From Hippophae tibetana (lineage: Eukaryota; Streptophyta; Magnoliopsida; Rosales; Elaeagnaceae): DNA of 64,000 nt. The notes under the pieces were generated by a model, which was given only the letters and a program-made list of their open reading frames with translations, was not told the origin of the DNA and searched no databases. Every line of letters begins with the position of its first letter. The first letter of the stretch is position 1. Shown here in pieces: positions 24,557 through 37,125 of this stretch. Location: the NCBI GenBank assembly GCA_037013495.1, contig CM072810.1:36423843-36487842 (forward strand), written 5' to 3'. The position numbers and the translations under genes were made by a program.

Positions 24557-27500
24557 AAATCCACTTTCGTGGACGGAAAGAGCTTGACTTTATAGACATC
24601 AAGTATAAAGGTACGAGCGAAGCTATTTTGACACAATTGTTAGAAATGATGAATCTAATACCAATGAAGAGAAAATAGCTATACTTTCCCATAGATTTAC
24701 TAAATTTCTTAGATAGAATAAACCCATTTTTAGTGATTTTCAAAAAAGGTAATCCGAGCTCTGAAATAAGTATTTCAATGAATTTATAGTTGTATTTCTT
24801 CCAAGCAACTTCAAACATTTTGGAGACCACTCATATAGGCATTTGAGAAAAAAAAAATAAATCTAGAACTATGCAGCTGAACATAAATTTTGAACTCTAT
24901 ATCATGCAAGAGGAAGAAACTTTGAACAAATTCTATGCAGGTTTTTCAATAAATTTCAGCTACCCGTACAATTTGGATGGACCTATTTCGAAAAAAAAGT
25001 ATATTGAGAAAATTGTTGTTAGTCTACATTATCATTTTCAAGAAAAAGATACCTTGCTTAAATCCATATAGAAGGCCTGTGAACTTACTGTTAAATGAAT
25101 TAGTTGGGAAATTATTAGAACTGCATTATTTGTTGCCAAGATGATTGCAATCCACTTTCGTGGACGGAAAGAGCTTGACTTTATAGACATCAAGTATAGT
25201 GGTACCAGCGAAGCTATTTTTCACAATTGTTAGAAATGATGAATCTAATACCAATGAAGAGAAAATATCTATACTTTCCCATAGATTTACTAAATTTCTT
25301 AGAAAGAATAAACCCATTTTTAGGGATTTAAAAAAAAGGTAATCCGAGCTCTAAAATGATTATTTCAATGAATTTATAGTTGTATTTCTTCCAAGCAACT
25401 TCAAACATTTTGCAGAACACTCATAGAGGCATTTGAGCAAAAAACTAAATCTAGAACTATGCAGCTGAACATAAATTTTGAACTCTATATCATGCAAGAG
25501 GATGAAACTTTGAACAAATTCTATGCAGGTTTTTCAATCAATTTCAACTACCCGTACAATTTGGATGGACCTATTTAGAAAAAAAAGTAGATTGAGAAAA
25601 TTGTTTTTAGCCTACATTATCAATTTCAAGAAAAAGATACCTTGCTTAAATCCATATAGAAGGCCTGTGAACTTACTGTTAAATGAATAAGTTGGGAAAT
25701 TATTCGAACTGCATTATTTGTTGCCAAGATGATTGCAATCCACTTTCGTGGACGGAAAGAGCTTGACTTTATAGACATCAAGTATAGTGGTACGAGCGAA
25801 GCTATTTTTACACAATTGTTAGAAATGATGAATCTAATACCAATGAAGAGAAAATATCTATACTTTCCCATAGATTTACTAAATTTCTTAGAAAGAATAA
25901 ACCCGTTTTTAGGGATTTAAAAAAAAGGTAATCCGAGCTCTAAAATGATTATTTCAATGAATTTATAGTTGTATTTCTTCCAAGCAACTTCAAACATTTT
26001 GCAGAACACTCATATAGGCATTTGAGCAAAACACTAAATCTAGAACTATGCAGCTGAACATAAAGTTTGAACTCTATATCATGCAAGAGGATGAAACTTT
26101 GAACAAATTCTATGCAGGTTTTTCAATCAATTTCAACTACCCGTACAATTTGGATGGACCTATTTGGAAAAAAAAGTAGACTGAGAAAATTGTTTTTAGC
26201 CTACATTATCATTTTGAAGAAAAAGATACCTTGCTTAAATCCATATAGAAGGCCTGTGAACTTACTGTTAAATGAATCAGTTGGGAAATTATTCGAACTG
26301 CATTATTTGTTGCCAAGATGATTGAAATCCACTTTCGTGGACGGAAAGAGCTTGACTTTATAGACATCAAGTATAAAGGTACGAGCGAAGCTATTTTGAC
26401 ACAATTGTTAGAAATGATGAATCTAATACCAATGAAGAGAAAATAGCTATACTTTCCCATAGATTTACTAAATTTCTTAGATAGAATAAACCCATTTTTA
26501 GTGATTTTCAAAAAAGGTAATCCGAGCTCTGAAATAAGTATTTCAATGAATTTATAGTTGTATTTCTTCCAAGCAACTTCAAACATTTTGGAGACCACTC
26601 ATATAGGCATTTGAGCAAAAAAAATAAATCTAGAACTATGCAGCTGAACATAAATTTTGAACTCTATATCATGCAAGAGGAAGAAACTTTGAACAAATTC
26701 TATGCAGGTTTTTCAATAAATTTCAGCTACCCGTACAATTTGGATGGACCTATTTGGAAAAAAAAGTATATTGAGAAAATTGTTGTTAGTCTACATTATC
26801 ATTTTCAAGAAAAAGATACCTTGCTTAAATCCATATAGAAGGCCTGTGAACTTACTGTTAAATGAATTAGTTGGGAAATTATTAGAACTGCATTATTTGT
26901 TGCCAAGATGATTGCAATCCACTTTCGTGGACGGAAAGAGCTTGACTTTATAGACATCAAGTATAGTGGTACCAGCGAAGCTATTTTTCACAATTGTTAG
27001 AAATGATGAATCTAATACCAATGAAGAGAAAATATCTATACTTTCCCATAGATTTACTAAATTTCTTAGAAAGAATAAACCCATTTTTAGGGATTTAAAA
27101 AAAAGGTAATCCGAGCTCTAAAATGATTATTTCAATGAATTTATAGTTGTATTTCTTCCAAGCAACTTCAAACATTTTGCAGAACACTCATAGAGGCATT
27201 TGAGCAAAAAACTAAATCTAGAACTATGCAGCTGAACATAAATTTTGAACTCTATATCATGCAAGAGGATGAAACTTTGAACAAATTCTATGCAGGTTTT
27301 TCAATCAATTTCAACTACCCGTACAATTTGGATGGACCTATTTAGAAAAAAAAGTAGATTGAGAAAATTGTTTTTAGCCTACATTATCATTTTCAAGAAA
27401 AAGATACCTTGCTTAAATCCATATAGAAGGCCTGTGAACTTACTGTTAAATGAATAAGTTGGGAAATTATTCGAACTGCATTATTTGTTGCCAAGATGAT

Positions 27501-30500
27501 TGCAACCCACTTTCGTGGACGGAAAGAGCTTGACTTTATAGACATCAAGTATTGTGGTACGAGCGAAGCTATTTTTACACAATTGTTAGAAATGATGAAT
27601 CTAATACCAATGAAGAGAAAATATCTATACTTTCCCATAGATTTACTAAATTTCTTAGAAAGAATAAACCCGTTTTTAGGGATTTAAAAAAAAGGTAATC
27701 CGAGCTCTAAAATGATTATTTCAATGAATTTATAGTTGTATTTCTTCCAAGCAACTTCAAACATTTTGCAGAACACTCATATAGGCATTTGAGCAAAACA
27801 CTAAATCTAGAACTATGCAGCTGAACATAAATTTTGAACTCTATATCTTGCAAGAGGATGAAACTTTGAAAAAATTCTATGCAGGTTTTTCAATCATTAT
27901 CAACTACTCGTACAATTTGGATGGACCTATTTGGAAAAAAAAGTAGAGTGAGAAAATGGTTGTTAGTCTACATTATCATTTTCAAGAAAAAGATACCTTG
28001 CTTAAATCCATATAGAAGGCCTGTGAACTTACTGTTTAATGAATTAGTTGGGAAATTATTAGAACTGCATTATTTGTTGCCAAGATGATTGCAATCCACT
28101 TTCGTGGACGGAAAGAGCTTGACTTTATAGACATCAAGTATAGTGGTACGAGCGAAGCTATTTTGACACAATTGTTAGAAATGATGAATCTAATACCAAT
28201 GAAGAGAAAATAGCTATACTTTCTCATAGATTTACTAAATTTCTTAGAAAGAATAAACCCATTTTTAGGGATTTTCAAAAAAGGTAATCCGAGCTTTAAA
28301 ATAAGTATTTCAATGAATTTATAGTTGTATTTCTTCCAAGCAACTTCAAACATTTTGGAGACCACTCATATAGGCATTTGAGCAAAAAACTAAATCTAGA
28401 ACTATGCAGCTGAACATAAATTTTGAACTCTATATCATGCAAGAGGAAGAAACTTCGAACAAATTCTATGCAGGTTTTTCAATCAATTTCAACTACCCGT
28501 ACAATTTGGATGGACCTATTTGGAAAAAAAAGTAGATTGAGAAAATTGTTTTTAGCCTACATTATCATTTTCAAGAAAAAGATACCTTGCTTAAATCCAT
28601 ATAGAAAGCCTGTGAACTTACTGTGAAATGAATGAGTTGGGAAATTATTCGAACTGCATTATTTCTTGCCAAGATGATAGCAATCCACTTTCGTGGACGG
28701 AAAGAGCTTGACTTTATAGACATCAAGTATAGTGGTACGAGCGAATCTATTTTGACACAATTGTTAGAAATGATGAATCTAATACCAATGAAGAGAAAAT
28801 AGCTATACTTTCCCATAGATTTACTAAATTTCTTAGATAGAATAAACCCATTTTTAGTGATTTTCCAAAAAGGTAATCCGAGCTCTAAAATAAGTATTTC
28901 AATGAATTTATAGTTGTATTTCTTCCAAGAAACTTCAAACATTTTGGAGACCACTCATATAGGCATTTGAGCAAAAAAAATAAATCTAGAACTATGCAGC
29001 TGAACATAAATTTTGAACTCTATATCATGCAAGAGGAAGAAACTTTGAACAAATTCTATGCAGGTTTTTCAATAAATTTCAGCTACCCGTACAATTTGGA
29101 TGGACCTATTTGGAAAAAAAAGTATATTGAGAAAATTGTTGTTAGTCTACATTATCATTTTCAAGAAAAAGATACCTTGCTTAAATCCATATAGAAGGCC
29201 TGTGAACTTACTGTTAAATGAATTAGTTGGGAAATTATTAGAACTGCATTATTTGTTGCCAAGATGATTGCAATCCACTTTCGTGGACGGAAAGAGCTTG
29301 ACTTTATAGACATCAAGTATAGTGGTACGAGTGAAGCTATTTTTACACAATTGTTAGAAATGATGAATCTAATACCAATGAAGAGAAAATATCTATACTT
29401 TCCCATAGATTTACTAAATTTCTTAGAAAGAATAAACCCGTTTTTAGGGATTTAAAAAAAAGCTAATCCGAGCTCTAAAATGATTATTTCAAGGAATTTA
29501 TAGGTGTATTTCTTCCAAGCGACTTCAAACATTTTGCAGAACACTCATATAGGCATTTGAGCAAAAAACTAAATCTAGAACTATGCAGCTGAACATAAAT
29601 TTTGAACTCTATATCATGCAAGGGGATGAAACTTTGAACAAATTCTATGCAGGTTTTTCAATCAATTTCAACTACCCGTACAATTTGGATGGACCTATTT
29701 AGAAAAAAAAGTAGATTGAGAAAATTGTTTTTAGCCTACATTATCATTTTCAAGAAAAAGATACCTTGCTTAAATCCATATAGAAAGCCTGTGAACTTAC
29801 TGTAAATGAATGAGTTGGGAAATTATTCGAACTGCATTATTTCTTGCCAAGATGATAGCAATCCACTTTCGTGGACGGAAAGAGCTTGACTTTATAGACA
29901 TCAAGTATAGTGGTACGAGCGAAGCTATTTTGACACAATTGTTAGAAATGATGAATCTAATACCAATGAAGAGAAAATAGCTATACTTTCCCATAGATTT
30001 ACTAAATTTCTTAGATAGAATAAACCCATTTTTAGTGATTTTCAAAAAAGGTAATCCGAGCTCTAAAATAAGTATTTCAATGAATTTATAGTTGTATTTC
30101 TTCCAAGCAACTTCAAACATTTTGGAGACCACTCATATAGGCATTTGAGCAAAAAAAAAAAATCTAGAACTATGCAGCTGAACATAAATTTTGAACTCTA
30201 TATCATGCAAGAGGAAGAAACTTTGAACAAATTCTATGCAGGTTTTTCAATAAATTTCAGCTACCCGTACAATTTGGATGGACCTATTTGGAAAAAAAAG
30301 TATATTGAGAAAATTGTTGTTAGTCTACATTATCATTTTCAAGAAAAAGATACCTTGCTTAAATCCATATAGAAGGCCTGTGAACTTACTGTTAAATGAA
30401 TTAGTTGGGAAATTATTAGAACTGCATTATTTGTTGCCAAGATGATTGCAATCCACTTTCGTGGACGGAAAGAGCTTGACTTTATAGACATCAAGTATAG

Positions 30501-33500
30501 TGGTACGAGCGAAGCTATTTTTCACAATTGTTAGAAATGATGAATCTAATACCAATGAAGAGAAAATATCTATACTTTCCCATAGATTTACTAAATTTCT
30601 TAGAAAGAATAAACCCATTTTTAGGGATTTAAAAAAAAGGTAATCCGAGCTCTAAAATGATTATTTCAATGAATTTATAGTTGTATTTCTTCCAAGCAAC
30701 TTCAAACATTTTGCAGAACACTCATATAGGCATTTGAGCAAAAAACTAAATCTAGAACTATGCAGCTGAACATAAATTTTGAACTCTATATCATGCAAGA
30801 GGATGAAACTTTGAACAAATTCTATGCAGGTTTTTCAATCAATTTCAACTACCCGTACAATTTGGATGGACCTATTTAGAAAACAAAGTAGATTGAGAAA
30901 ATTGTTTTTAGCCTACATTATCATTTTCAAGAAAAAGATACCTTTCTTAAATCCATATAGAAGGCCTGTGAACTTACTGTTAAATGAATAAGTTGGGAAA
31001 TTATTCGAACTGCATTATTTGTTGCCAAGATGATTGCAATCCACTTTCGTGGACGGAAAGATCTTGACTTTATAGACATCAAGTATTGTGGTACGAGCGA
31101 AGCTATTTTTACACAATTGTTAGAAATGATGAATCTAATACTAATGAAGAGAAAATATCTATACTTTCCCATAGATTTACTAAATTTTTTAGAAAGAATA
31201 AACCCGTTTTTAGGGATTTAAAAAAAAGGTAATCCGAGCTCTAAAATGATTATTTCAATGAATTTATAGTTGTATTTCTTCCAAGCAACTTCAAACATTT
31301 TGCAGAACACTCATATAGGCATTTGAGCAAAACACTAAATCTAGAACTATGCAGCTGAACATAAATTTTGAACTCTATATCTTGCAAGAGGATGAAACTT
31401 TGAAAAAATTCTATGCAGGTTTTTCAATCATTATCAACTACTCGTACAATTTGGATGGACCTATTTGGAAAAAAAAGTAGATTGAGAAAATGGTTGTTAG
31501 TCTACATTATCATTTTCAAGAAAAAGATACCTTGCTTAAATCCATATAGAAGGCCTGTGAACTTACTGTTAAATGAATTAGTTGGGAAATTATTAGAACT
31601 GCATTATTTGTTGCCAAGATGATTGCAATCCACTTTCGTGGACGGAAAGAGCTTGACTTTATAGACATCAAGTATAGTGGTACGAGCGAAGCTATTTTGA
31701 CACAATTGTTAGAAATGATGAATCTAATACCAATGAAGAGAAAATAGCTATACTTTCTCATAGATTTACTAAATTTCTTAGAAAGAATAAACCCATTTTT
31801 AGGGATTTTCAAAAAAGGTAATCCGAGCTTTAAAATAAGTATTTCAATGAATTTATAGTTGTATTTCTTCCAAGCAACTTCAAACATTTTGGAGACCACT
31901 CATATAGGCATTTGAGCAAAAAACTAAATCTAGAACTATGCAGCTGAACATAAATTTTGAACTCTATATCATGCAAGAGGAAGAAACTTCGAACAAATTC
32001 TATGCAGGTTTTTCAATCAATTTCAACTACCCGTACAATTTGGATGGACCTATTTGGAAAAAAAAGTAGATTGAGAAAATTGTTTTTAGCCTACATTATC
32101 ATTTTCAAGAAAAAGATACCTTGCTTAAATCCATATAGAAAGCCTGTGAACTTACTGTGAAATGAATGAGTTGGGAAATTATTCGAACTGCATTATTTCT
32201 TGCCAAGATGATAGCAATCCACTTTCGTGGACGGAAAGAGCTTGACTTTATAGACATCAAGTATAGTGGTACGAGCGAAGCTATTTTGACACAATTGTTA
32301 GAAATGATGAATCTAATACCAATGAAGAGAAAATAGCTATACTTTCCCATAGATTTACTAAATTTCTTAGATAGAATAAACCCATTTTTAGTGATTTTCC
32401 AAAAAGGTAATCCGAGCTCTAAAATAAGTATTTCAATGAATTTATAGTTGTATTTCTTCCAAGAAACTTCAAACATTTTGGAGACCACTCATATAGGCAT
32501 TTGAGCAAAAAAAATAAATCTAGAACTATGCAGCTGAACATAAATTTTGAACTCTATATCATGCAAGAGGAAGAAACTTTGAACAAATTCTATGCAGGTT
32601 TTTCAATAAATTTCAGCTACCCGTACAATTTGGATGGACCTATTTGGAAAAAAAAGTATATTGAGAAAATTGTTGTTAGTCTACATTATCATTTTCAAGA
32701 AAAAGATACCTTGCTTAAATCCATATAGAAGGCCTGTGAACTTACTGTTAAATGAATTAGTTGGGAAATTATTAGAACTGCATTATTTGTTGCCAAGATG
32801 ATTGCAATCCACTTTCGTGGACGGAAAGAGCTTGACTTTATAGACATCAAGTATAGTGGTACGAGTGAAGCTATTTTTACACAATTGTTAGAAATGATGA
32901 ATCTAATACCAATGAAGAGAAAATATCTATACTTTCCCATAGATTTACTAAATTTCTTAGAAAGAATAAACCCGTTTTTAGGGATTTAAAAAAAAGGTAA
33001 TCCGAGCTCTAAAATGATTATTTCAATGAATTTATAGGTGTATTTCTTCCAAGCGACTTCAAACATTTTGCAGAACACTCATATAGGCATTTGAGCAAAA
33101 AACTAAATCTAGAACTATGCAGCTGAACATAAATTTTGAACTCTATATCATGCAAGGGGATGAAACTTTGAACAAATTCTATGCAGGTTTTTCAATCAAT
33201 TTCAACTACCCGTACAATTTGGATGGACCTATTTAGAAAAAAAAGTAGATTGAGAAAATTGTTTTTAGCCTACATTATCATTTTCAAGAAAAAGATACCT
33301 TGCTTAAATCCATATAGAAGGCCTGTGAACTTACTGTTAAATGAATAAGTTGGGAAATTATTCGAACTGCATTATTTGTTGCCAAGATGATTGCAATCCA
33401 CTTTCGTGGACGGAAAGAGCTTGACTTTATAGACATCAAGTATAGTGGTACGAGCGAAGGTATTTTTACACAATTGTTAGAAATGATGAATCTAACACCA

Positions 33501-33982
33501 ATGAAGAGAAAATATCTATACTTTCCCATAGATTTACTAAATTTCTTAGAAAGAATAAACCCGTTTTTAGGGATTTAAAAAAAAGGTAATCCGACCTCTA
33601 AAATGATTATTTCAATGAATTTATAGTTGTATTTCCTCCAAGCAACTTCAAACATTTTGCAGAACACTCATATAGGCATTTGAGCAAAAAACTAAATATA
33701 GAACTATGCAGCTGAACATAAATTTTGAACTCTATATCATGCAAGAGGATGAAACTTTGAACAAATTCTATGCAGGTTTTTCAATCAATTTCAACTACCC
33801 GTACAATTTGGATGGACCTATTTAGAAAAAAAAGTAGATTGAGAAAATTGTTTTTAGCCTACATTATCATTTTCAAGAAAAAGATACCTTGCTTAAATCC
33901 ATATAGAAGGCCTGTGAACTTACTGTTAAATGAATAAGTTGGGAAATTATTCGAACTGCATTATTTGTTGCCAAGATGATTG
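24557..33982. repeat. 16-monomer segment, copy 2 of the 9,426 bp tandem duplication
   Basis: This is the direct tandem partner of the previous segment. Monomers start at 24753, 25343, 25932, 26521, 27110, 27699, 28288, 28877, 29467, 30055, 30644, 31233, 31822, 32411, 33001 and 33590. Every unit length is reproduced, including the unusual 588 bp one at 29467. Similarity to copy 1 stops at 24557/33983, where copy 1 reads 'gattgaaatcc' and copy 2 'gattgcaatcc'. Near-perfect identity means either a very recent unequal exchange or an assembly artefact; the sequence alone cannot tell these apart. Confidence 0.9.
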
Positions 33983-36900
33983 CAATCCACTTTCGTGGAC
34001 GGAAAGAGCTTGACTTTATAGACATCAAGTATAGTGGTACGAGCGAAGCTATTTTTACACAATTGTTAGAAATGATGAATCTAATACCAATGAAGAGAAA
34101 ATATCTATACTTTCCCATAGATTTACTAAATTTCTTAGAAAGAATAAACCCGTTTTTAGGGATTTAAAAAAAAGGTAATCCGAGCTCTAAAATGATTATT
34201 TCAATGAATTTATAGTTGTATTTCTTCCAAGCAACTTCAAACATTTTGCAGAACACTCATATAGGCATTTGAGCAAAACACTAAATCTAGAACTATGCAG
34301 CTGAACATAAAGTTTGAACTCTATATCATGCAAGAGGATGAAACTTTGAACAAATTCTATGCAGGTTTTTCAATCAATTTCAACTACCCGTACAATTTGG
34401 ATGGACCTATTTGGAAAAAAAAGTAGACTGAGAAAATTGTTTTTAGAATACGTTATCATTTTGAAGAAAAAGATACCTTGCTTAAATCCATATAGAAGGC
34501 CTGTGAACTTACTGTTAAATGAATCAGTTGGGAAATTATTCGAACTGCATTATTTGTTGCCAAGATGATTGCAATCCACTTTCGTGGACGGAAAGAGCTT
34601 GACTTTATAGACATCAAGTATAGTGGTACGAGCGAAGCTATTTTGACACAATTGTTAGAAATGATGAATCTAATACCAATGAAGAGAAAATAGCTATACT
34701 TTCCCATAGATTTACTAAATTTCTTAGATAGAATAAACCCATTTTTAGTGATTTTGAAAAAAGGTAATCCGAGCTCTGAAATAAGTATTTCAATGAATTT
34801 ATAGTTGTATTTCTTCCAAGCAACTTCAAACATTTTGGAGACCACTCATATAGGCATTTGAGCAAAAAAAAATAAATCTAGAACTATGCAGCTGAACATA
34901 AATTTTGAACTCTATATCATGCAAGAGGAAGAAACTTTTAACAAATTCTATGCAGGTTTTTCAATAAATTTCAGCTACCCGTACAATTTGGATGGACCTA
35001 TTTGGAAAAAAAAGTATATTGAGAAAATTGTTGTTAGTCTACATTATCATTTTCAAGAAAAAGATACCTTGCTTAAATCCATATAGAAGGCCTGTGAACT
35101 TACTGTTAAATGAATTAGTTGGGAAATTATTAGAACTGCATTATTTGTTTCCAAGATGATTGCAATCCACTTTGGTGGACGGAAAGAGCTTGACTTTATA
35201 GACATCAAGTATAGTGGTACGAGCGAAGGTATTTTTACACAATTGTTAGAAATGATGAATCTAACACCAATGAAGAGAAAATATCTATACTTTCCCATAG
35301 ATTTACTAAATTTCTTAGAAAGAATAAACCCGTTTTTAGGGATTTAAAAAAAAGGTAATCCGACCTCTAAAATGATTATTTCAATGAATTTATAGTTGTA
35401 TTTCTTCCAAGCAACTTCAAACATTTTGCAGAACACTCATATAGGCATTTGAGCAAAAAACTAAATATAGAACTATGCAGCTGAACATAAATTTTGAACT
35501 CTATATCATGCAAGAGGATGAAACTTTGAACAAATTCTATGCAGGTTTTTCAATCAATTTCAACTACCCGTACAATTTGGATGGACCTATTTAGAAAAAA
35601 AAGTAGATTGAGAAAATTGTTTTTAGCCTACATTATCATTTTCAAGAAAAAGATACCTTGCTTAAATCCATATAGAAGGCCTGTGAACTTACTGTTAAAT
35701 GAATAAGTTGGGAAATTATTCGAACTGCATTATTTGTTGCCAAGATGATTGCAATCCACTTTCGTGGACGGAAAGAGCTTGACTTTATAGACATCAAGTA
35801 TAGTGGTACGAGCGAAGCTATTTTTACACAATTGTTAGAAATGATGAATCTAATACCAATGAAGAGAAAATATCTATACTTTCCCATAGATTTACTAAAT
35901 TTCTTAGAAAGAATAAACCCGTTTTTAGGGATTTAAAAAAAAGGTAATCCGAGCTCTAAAATGATTATTTCAATGAATTTATAGTTGTATTTCTTCCAAG
36001 CAACTTCAAACATTTTGCAGAACACTCATATAGGCATTTGAGCAAAACACTAAATCTAGAACTATGCAGCTGAACATAAAGTTTGAACTCTATATCATGC
36101 AAGAGGATGAAACTTTGAACAAATTCTATGCAGGTTTTTCAATCAATTTCAACTACCCGTACAATTTGGATGGACCTATTTGGAAAAAAAAGTAGACTGA
36201 GAAAATTGTTTTTAGCCTACGTTATCATTTTGAAGAAAAAGATACCTTGCTTAAATCCATATAGAAGGCCTGTGAACTTACTGTTAAATGAATCAGTTGG
36301 GAAATTATTCGAACTGCATTATTTGTTGCCAAGATGATTGCAATCCACTTTCGTGGACGGAAAGAGCTTGACTTTATAGACATCAAGTATAGTGGTACGA
36401 GCGAAGCTATTTTGACACAATTGTTAGAAATGATGAATCTAATACCAATGAAGAGAAAATAGCTATACTTTCCCATAGATTTACTAAATTTCTTAGATAG
36501 AATAAACCCATTTTTAGTGATTTTGAAAAAAGGTAATCCGAGCTCTGAAATAAGTATTTCAATGAATTTATAGTTGTATTTCTTCCAAGCAACTTCAAAC
36601 ATTTTGGAGACCACTCATATAGGCATTTGAGCAAAAAAAATAAATCTAGAACTATGCAGCTGAACATAAATTTTGAACTCTATATCATGCAAGAGGAAGA
36701 AACTTTTAAAAAATTCTATGCAGGTTTTTCAATAAATTTCAGCTACCCGTACAATTTGGATGGACCTATTTGGAAAAAAAAGTATATTGAGAAAATTGTT
36801 GTTAGTCTACATTATCATTTTCAAGAAAAAGATACCTTGCTTAAATCCATATAGAAGGCCTGTGAACTTACTGTTAAATGAATTAGTTGGGAAATTATTA

Positions 36901-37125
36901 GAACTGCATTATTTGTTGCCAAGATGATTGCAATCCACTTACGTGGACGGAAAGAGCTTGACTTTATAGACATCAAGTATAGTGGTACGAGCGAAGCTAT
37001 TTTTCACAATTGTTAGAAATGATGAATCTAATACCAATGAAGAGAAAATATCTATACTTTCCCATAGATTTACTAAATTTCTTAGAAATAATAAACCCAT
37101 TTTTAGGGATTTAAAAAAAAGGTAA
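33590..37125. repeat. Three-monomer (1,769 bp) duplication with a recombinant unit
   Basis: Monomers start at 33590, 34179, 34768, 35359, 35948 and 36537. The first three match the second three at 1,769 bp: both trios carry 'ccgacctct' with 'aaatatagaac', then 'gcaaaacact', 'aaagtttg' and 'cgttatcattttg', then 'gaaacttttaa'. The unit at 34768 (591 bp) is mixed: its first half matches the unit at 36537, while its second half carries 'gcgaaggtat' and 'ctaacacc', the markers of the units at 23575, 33001 and 50095. The unit at 36537 carries instead the one-base-shorter 'tttttcacaattg' variant. Confidence 0.8.
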
